NCBI GenBank assembly: GCA_002346525.1
Contig: DDZY01000206.1
Coordinates: forward strand, 1 to 11,430
Origin: Proteobacteria bacterium UBA2996
GTDB lineage: Bacteria; Pseudomonadota; Gammaproteobacteria; Arenicellales; UBA868
Direction: 5' to 3'
Length of the DNA: 11,430 nucleotides
In this document: positions 6,868 through 11,430 of the stretch, piece after piece
Numbering within the stretch: the first letter of the stretch is position 1
Layout of the letters: every line of letters starts with the position of its first letter
Position numbers and translations under genes: made by a program
Notes under the pieces: generated by a model
Told to the model about the DNA's origin: nothing
The model's input: only the letters and a program-made list of their open reading frames with translations
Databases searched by the model: none

Positions 6868-9482
6868 GGCCAGTCCTTGCCGGTGTTGTCCTGTCGCTTC
6901 AGGCACTCGCCTGCAGCGTGGTACACGCGGTTGAGCTTTCCGGTATATCAGTAACGTCGAGGTTGAATGAGCCCCTGCGGGCCGCAATCGAGGTAAAGGA
7001 CCCTGGAAGCGGTTCGGAGGCGGATACGGCCGTTATTTCCCTCGGCTCTTCCCGGGCCCATGCGGCTGCTGGAATTCCGCTGGATCCCGCGGTTACCGGC
7101 CTGATATTCACTCTGGATTTGCTATCCCGCCCTGTCATTATTGAGGTCGAGTCGAGAGACCCGATTCGAACGCCGTTCTTGCGTTTTCTCTTGCTCGTCG
7201 AGATCAACGGGCAGCAGACACTTCGTGAATACACGGTAATGCTGGATCCCGCCGAACAGTTGACAGCGGGCAACGTTTCAACGCCTGAGCGAGAACCTTT
7301 CTCACCAAACCCGTCGGAGGTGAGTTACCCGGGAGAATATGTTGGACCGATCCAAGAGGGCCAAACACTGATGCAGATCGCCCGGCGGATCAAGGTGGAT
7401 GACACCATCTCCATTGAGCAGACCATGGTTGCCCTGGTCGAAGACAATCCGGACAGTTTTATCGAGGGCAACATGAACCTCCTTCGGCAGGGGGCGAGGC
7501 TGCATATACCCTCAGAGCGCCAGATGGCCCGGACCGATCCTGGGCAAGCACGGGCCCTGTATGAAGACCATCTTGTGCGTTGGCTGGAGGGCCAGTCCGA
7601 GCCCAAGACGCCGAGTCCGAACGGAAACTGGATGACGCTTCACGCACCTGTCGCAGCGTTACTGACTCCCGAGGCGGATCTGGCGGCAGTGGATTCGTCT
7701 AGTTACGTGCTTAGGGTTATACAGCCTCCGGAGCCTGTTTCGCAGATTGCCACTGCGAGCGCAGGCGAAATGTTTCCGTTGAGGTCCCTCAGCAGCGCCA
7801 CGGACGCCACTCCACGACTTGAGACAGAGGAAGCTGCTGCCGTTACCGCCCTGACCGATCGCCTCAGCGCTGTCGAGGAGTCGTTGGGATCGAAAGAGCT
7901 TGAGAATCAACAACTGAGCCAGCAAGTCGACCTGCTTCAGCAGCAGCTTGAAAAAACCATGCAGCTCATTGAATTACAGGAGACGCAGCTCGCGATCGCC
8001 CAGCAGCAGTTGGAATCCATGTTGGCGCAAAATGCGGCAACGTCTGCTGAACAGGCAGCGGTTTCTAGTGGGTTATCGCAAAACGAGCATTCAGCCGGTG
8101 AGGTAGTCGAGGAAGATCCGGTCGCAGGATCAACAGCCCTCTCCGAACAACCGACTTCTGAGGAAGTCGCAAGCCAAGCTTTGGAAGACGTCTCTGAAAT
8201 TTCCGCGGTGTCAGAAGATTCCGCGCCCGACGCCGCTGCCGCTGCGGCGGAAGCGATAACAGCCCAGCCTGCTGGTGAGATCGACGACGTGCCGCCGCCA
8301 TGGCGTGATCCTTCGCGGAGTTTTGAATGGGTCGTCAGTCAAGCAGGGTTGTTAGCCGAGGCGGGTCGCGAGGCCAGTAAAGTATTTTGGGAAGGGGTGG
8401 ACGAGAAGCAATCCGCGATACCCGGAGTCTCCAATAAGACATTGGGACTGGTAATTATATTTTTGCTGCTGGTATGGCTGCTCATCAAACGTAGGGGGAC
8501 GCAAGCGGGAGATTCGGATCGACTCTTTACTACGCGCACGGAGAGTTCGGAAAGTCGGGATCTGTTCGCCGGAAATAGCGTGCGGTCAACGGAGGAAGTA
8601 CAGCGCAGTGAAGCTGGCCCGCCTGAGGAAAGCGTGGGAGCCGGATTTGTTACCGATACCGAAACCCAGCGCGGCGTCGCGGTTCAGAGTGACGAAGTAG
8701 ACCCCCTGACCGAGTCAGAGATCTACCTGGCTTACGGGCGTACCGTCCAAGCTGAACAGACACTGCGCGACGCGATATCCCGGACACCGGACCGGATTGA
8801 ACTCAAACTTAAACTGCTTGAGGTGCTGACCGTCTTAGATCAAAAAGAGGCGTTTCAGGCCTTAACAAACGAGGTGCGACAGGTAGTGGCCGGGGGGTCG
8901 CCCGAGGAAGCCCACCTCGATAAACTGGTCCGCGAGGTCACAGACACTGTAAAAGAAGATCCGCCGGCGCCGATCAGCACCTCAACCGCAGTTGCCATTG
9001 ATCTCCCTTCCGACGCGGCAGCCGGGTCGGATTCATTGGAACCAGATCCGCTAAAGGATGAGGGTATCCCGTTCGAGTTTGATCTGGGCTCCGAGTCGGA
9101 AGCGATGCCGACAACGGCGCCACTCGGTTCTGAAATCGCGCGATCGGACAAAAAAGCGTATGACAGCACCAGCGATCTCGAGTTGGATCTTGAGGGACGG
9201 GATACCCCTGACCATGGACCTCAATCAGCGTTAGGAGGGTTATCTCCACCGCTTGGGGACGGGGCGGAACCTGCAGGCCCTGGGCCGGGGTCACCGGACC
9301 CGGTCCCGGCTGTTCCTGCGGAAGGGATCAGCGAAGAAAGAACGCAGCTCGAATTGGCGAACGCCTACCTTGAAATGGGAGATCCTGCGGCGGCGCATGA
9401 GATACTCGCTGGCTTAAGCCGTTCTGAAGATACTGAAATCCAGGAGCGGGCAAAAACCTTGCTAGCGACACTCACGAGCTGA
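6864..9482 (+). CDS. fimV: FimV/HubP family pole-organising protein with LysM domain
   Basis: FimV/HubP proteins are bitopic inner-membrane scaffolds that bind peptidoglycan and organise the cell pole, type IV pili and partner proteins. From GTG 6864 (872 aa) the order is: signal peptide (about 1-22, ending V-V-H-A); FimV N-terminal domain (23-129, with L-N-E-P-L-R-A and R-E-Y-T-V-M-L-D-P); LysM-like domain (about 159-216, with QEGQTLMQIARR and N-P-D-S-F-I-E-G-N); Gln/Leu-rich coiled coil (about 323-389); acidic Ala-rich linker; one membrane span (about 526-541) followed by I-K-R-R; an acidic cytoplasmic region with TPR-like helices from about 619; and the short C-terminal FimV repeat domain (about 824-872). 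P. aeruginosa FimV is 919 aa, so the length is normal. GTG 6864 has GGGAG 11 nt upstream. GTG 6855 would add three residues, but its GGGAG is only 2 nt away. A dedicated promoter precedes it. Confidence 0.93.
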   Translation: MRPVLAGVVLSLQALACSVVHAVELSGISVTSRLNEPLRAAIEVKDPGSGSEADTAVISLGSSRAHAAAGIPLDPAVTGLIFTLDLLSRPVIIEVESRDPIRTPFLRFLLLVEINGQQTLREYTVMLDPAEQLTAGNVSTPEREPFSPNPSEVSYPGEYVGPIQEGQTLMQIARRIKVDDTISIEQTMVALVEDNPDSFIEGNMNLLRQGARLHIPSERQMARTDPGQARALYEDHLVRWLEGQSEPKTPSPNGNWMTLHAPVAALLTPEADLAAVDSSSYVLRVIQPPEPVSQIATASAGEMFPLRSLSSATDATPRLETEEAAAVTALTDRLSAVEESLGSKELENQQLSQQVDLLQQQLEKTMQLIELQETQLAIAQQQLESMLAQNAATSAEQAAVSSGLSQNEHSAGEVVEEDPVAGSTALSEQPTSEEVASQALEDVSEISAVSEDSAPDAAAAAAEAITAQPAGEIDDVPPPWRDPSRSFEWVVSQAGLLAEAGREASKVFWEGVDEKQSAIPGVSNKTLGLVIIFLLLVWLLIKRRGTQAGDSDRLFTTRTESSESRDLFAGNSVRSTEEVQRSEAGPPEESVGAGFVTDTETQRGVAVQSDEVDPLTESEIYLAYGRTVQAEQTLRDAISRTPDRIELKLKLLEVLTVLDQKEAFQALTNEVRQVVAGGSPEEAHLDKLVREVTDTVKEDPPAPISTSTAVAIDLPSDAAAGSDSLEPDPLKDEGIPFEFDLGSESEAMPTTAPLGSEIARSDKKAYDSTSDLELDLEGRDTPDHGPQSALGGLSPPLGDGAEPAGPGPGSPDPVPAVPAEGISEERTQLELANAYLEMGDPAAAHEILAGLSRSEDTEIQERAKTLLATLTS

Positions 9483-9503
9483 GCCAGCGAATAGAACCGG
9501 ATG

Positions 9504-9521
9504 CGGCGGGCTGCCCCGTCG
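9504..9521. terminator. Hairpin between convergent fimV and trpA, possible bidirectional terminator
   Basis: CGGCGGG (9504-9510) and CCCGTCG (9515-9521) can form a 7-bp stem with one G-U pair and a CTGC loop, in the 40 bp between the fimV and trpA stop codons. No proper T-run follows on either strand; the minus side has only a weakly T-rich stretch. It may therefore act as a weak or Rho-assisted terminator or an mRNA 3'-end stem. Confidence 0.4.
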
Positions 9522-9522
9522 A

Positions 9523-10347
9523 TTATGCGCGGAGCCCTCCGGCAAGCTCCGAGACAAGTCCGGTGACACGATCCAGTAACTCCGGTTTGGCTTTGCCGGA
9601 TCGGTCCAGGTGATTCTCAATTTCCCGGATAATGGCCGAGCCGACCACGGCACCATCGGCAACCTCGCCGGTCTCGCGGACTTGTTCTGCGGTATTGATC
9701 CCAAAGCCGACTGCAATCGGAAGCGGGGTGTGTTTGCGTATCATCGTTAAGGCGTCTCCAATTGCGGATGCGGCGGCCGATCGCGTTCCAGTAATGCCGG
9801 CAATTGACACATAATAGATAAAGCCGCTGGCATTGCGAAGCACCTGCTGTAGCCTGACCTCGTCCGACGTGGGTGTGACGAGCCGGACCCAATGCAGGCC
9901 GGCTGTTCGTGCCGGATCACAAAGCTCATCATCCTCTTCCGGCGGAAGATCGACCATAATTAATCCGTCCACGCCGGCAGCAGCAGCATCGGTCACAAAG
10001 CGCGACGGTCCGTACTGATAGATGGGATTGAAGTACCCCATGAGGATGACCGGTGTGTCGTTGTTGTTCTCGCGAAATCGGCTCACCATCGCCAGCGTGC
10101 CGCGAAGTGATGCGCCTGAAGACAAGGCACGCAGGTTTGCCGCTTGAATCGCGGGGCCATCCGCCATTGGATCAGAAAACGGCATGCCCAACTCGATGAT
10201 GTCTGCACCGGCGCCCGGCAAACGTTCCATAAGCTGCTGGCTTGTTTCCAGGTCAGGGTCTCCCGCGGTGATAAAGGTAACGAGCCCCGCCCGCGCCTCG
10301 TCGGCCAACCGCTGAAAGGTTCGGTCGATACGATCTTGGGACCTCAT
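9523..10347 (-). CDS. trpA: Tryptophan synthase alpha subunit
   Basis: TrpA cleaves indole-3-glycerol phosphate to indole and glyceraldehyde-3-phosphate. Indole is channelled to TrpB in the alpha2-beta2 complex. The 274-aa length is normal (E. coli 268). The TIM-barrel signatures are intact: GLVTFITAGDPD near the N terminus, and IELGMPFSDPMADGP at residues 51-65 with catalytic E52 and D63 (E49 and D60 in E. coli numbering). GYFNPIYQYG, YYVSIAGITGTR, and the phosphate-binding stretch AVGFGINTAEQV followed by GAVVGSAII are also present. Its ATG overlaps the trpB TGA by 4 bp (ATGA), the usual coupling for equimolar subunits. It is the last gene of the trp unit and ends 40 bp from fimV on the opposite strand. 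Confidence 0.97.
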   Translation of the reverse strand: MRSQDRIDRTFQRLADEARAGLVTFITAGDPDLETSQQLMERLPGAGADIIELGMPFSDPMADGPAIQAANLRALSSGASLRGTLAMVSRFRENNNDTPVILMGYFNPIYQYGPSRFVTDAAAAGVDGLIMVDLPPEEDDELCDPARTAGLHWVRLVTPTSDEVRLQQVLRNASGFIYYVSIAGITGTRSAAASAIGDALTMIRKHTPLPIAVGFGINTAEQVRETGEVADGAVVGSAIIREIENHLDRSGKAKPELLDRVTGLVSELAGGLRA

Positions 10348-11430
10348 ATTTCTACCCCGAGTGTATCGGCCACGGTAAAGATATCCTTGTCACCTCTCCC
10401 GCACAGATTCATCACGATGATCTGATCCTTGTCCATTTCGGGAGCAATCTTGGCTACATGGGCCAGTGCATGTGCCGGCTCGAGAGCCGGAATAATGCCT
10501 TCAGTCCTGCAGCACAATTGGAAAGCCTCGAGGGCCTCGGAATCTGTGACCGAGACGTAGTCGACGCGACCCTGATCATGGAGCCAGGCATGCTCGGGCC
10601 CGATTCCCGGGTAATCCAAACCCGCAGAGATGGAATGCGCGTCGGTAATCTGACCGTCTTCGTTTTGAAGCAGATAGGTCCGGTTACCGTGGAGCACGCC
10701 CGGCCGGCCGCCGGTCAAAGAGGCCGCGTGTTTCTCGGTCTCAAGCCCAAAGCCACCGGCTTCGACTCCAACAATTCGGACCGGGTCATCAAGGAAGGGA
10801 TGGAACAGTCCCATTGCATTTGAGCCGCCCCCAATGCAGGCCACCAAGGTGTCGGGGAGTCGACCCTCGGCCGCTAACACCTGCTCTCTAGCCTCGCGTC
10901 CGATGACACTCTGAAAATCGCGCACCATTGCCGGATAGGGATGGGGTCCGGCAACGGTGCCGATGATGTAAAACGTATCAGCCACATTGGCAACCCAATC
11001 GCGCAACGCATCATTCATCGCATCCTTAAGCGTCCCGGTACCGCTCGTAACGGGAACGATTTCTGCACCGAGCAGTTTCATGCGGAATACATTTGGCGCT
11101 TGGCGCTCAATATCTGTTGCGCCCATGTAGACCACACAGGGCAGGTCAAACAGGGCGCAGACCGTAGCCGTGGCCACACCGTGTTGGCCTGCGCCGGTCT
11201 CAGCAATGATCCGGGACTTGCCCATCCGTTTTGCCAGCAGAATTTGTCCAAGGGTGTTGTTGATCTTGTGCGAACCCGTGTGATTGAGTTCATCTCGTTT
11301 GAAATAAACCTTCGCTCCGCCGAGGGATTCGGTGAGGCTTTGGGCAAAGTAGAGCGGACTGGGCCGACCGGTGTAATGGGCGGCGTAGTAGTCAAAGTCG
11401 CGTTGGAACTCGGGGGATTGGCGGGCCTCG
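10344..11430 (-). CDS. trpB: Tryptophan synthase beta subunit (5' end beyond window)
   Basis: TrpB is the PLP enzyme that joins indole and serine to make tryptophan. The reading frame continues without a stop to the window edge, giving 361 visible residues. About 35-40 N-terminal residues are missing compared with the ~400-aa family length. Visible landmarks, in order, are R-P-S-P-L-Y-F, the PLP lysine in HTGSHKINN, the catalytic glutamate in AETGAGQHG, the PLP-phosphate loop GGGSNAMG, the EGIIPALEPAHA segment and the C-terminal CGRGDKD. The internal ATG at 11225 is not the start, because conserved TrpB sequence (including the PLP lysine) lies upstream of it. The gene is coupled to trpA by a 4-bp overlap. 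Confidence 0.97.
   Translation of the reverse strand, partial: EARQSPEFQRDFDYYAAHYTGRPSPLYFAQSLTESLGGAKVYFKRDELNHTGSHKINNTLGQILLAKRMGKSRIIAETGAGQHGVATATVCALFDLPCVVYMGATDIERQAPNVFRMKLLGAEIVPVTSGTGTLKDAMNDALRDWVANVADTFYIIGTVAGPHPYPAMVRDFQSVIGREAREQVLAAEGRLPDTLVACIGGGSNAMGLFHPFLDDPVRIVGVEAGGFGLETEKHAASLTGGRPGVLHGNRTYLLQNEDGQITDAHSISAGLDYPGIGPEHAWLHDQGRVDYVSVTDSEALEAFQLCCRTEGIIPALEPAHALAHVAKIAPEMDKDQIIVMNLCGRGDKDIFTVADTLGVEI

Noticed and set aside
6487..6987. 166-codon minus-strand frame spanning the asd end and fimV start
   Set aside because: It runs through the strong fimV promoter and both coding ends, with an Arg/Pro-rich composition characteristic of a chance frame.
9530..9551. CGGAGC/GCTCCG hairpin at the 3' end of trpA
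   Set aside because: It lies inside the trpA coding sequence with a 10-nt loop and no T-run. Coding constraint explains it well enough.
10344..11225. Complete trpB starting at ATG 11225
   Set aside because: The frame continues upstream with conserved TrpB sequence, including the PLP lysine in HTGSHKINN. The gene is cut by the window edge, not short.

Overview
The window is a compact stretch of bacterial chromosome with about 55-60% GC by eye. It carries housekeeping and amino-acid biosynthesis genes. The FimV/HubP-type polar protein, the Pseudomonas-like Dcd and the neighbourhoods mrp-dcd, leuCD-asd-fimV and trpBA all point to a gammaproteobacterium. The exact lineage cannot be named from the sequence alone. 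I see no insertion sequence, phage gene, CRISPR array, tRNA or rRNA.

Layout, left to right. A short 5' region (1-208) probably separates a divergent gene, perhaps metG, whose start may lie at base 12 on the minus strand. Three plus-strand genes follow: apbC/mrp (Fe-S carrier ATPase), dcd (dCTP deaminase) and aroC (chorismate synthase). They are spaced 12 and 29 bp apart and probably co-transcribed. Between aroC and leuC lie 572 bp holding only an unrecognised minus-strand ORF of about 162 codons. Next come leuC and leuD (isopropylmalate isomerase), asd (aspartate-semialdehyde dehydrogenase) and fimV, all on the plus strand. fimV has its own strong-looking sigma-70 promoter. The right end holds trpA and the 3' part of trpB on the minus strand, overlapping by 4 bp and converging on fimV.

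Metabolically, aroC makes the chorismate that feeds tryptophan synthesis (trpBA). leuCD perform the second step of leucine synthesis, and asd opens the Lys/Thr/Met/diaminopimelate branch. FimV is the one clearly non-metabolic protein. It is an inner-membrane, peptidoglycan-binding scaffold for pole organisation and type IV pili.

Nothing here is clearly a new system. The points most worth a second look are: (a) a possible leaderless 20-codon leader ORF that starts exactly at the predicted fimV transcription start and whose stop overlaps a fimV GTG start; (b) the orphan ORF between aroC and leuC; (c) the absence of leuB between leuD and asd; and (d) trpBA facing fimV, which looks like an inversion relative to the fimV-truA-trpF-trpBA order known in other gammaproteobacteria.
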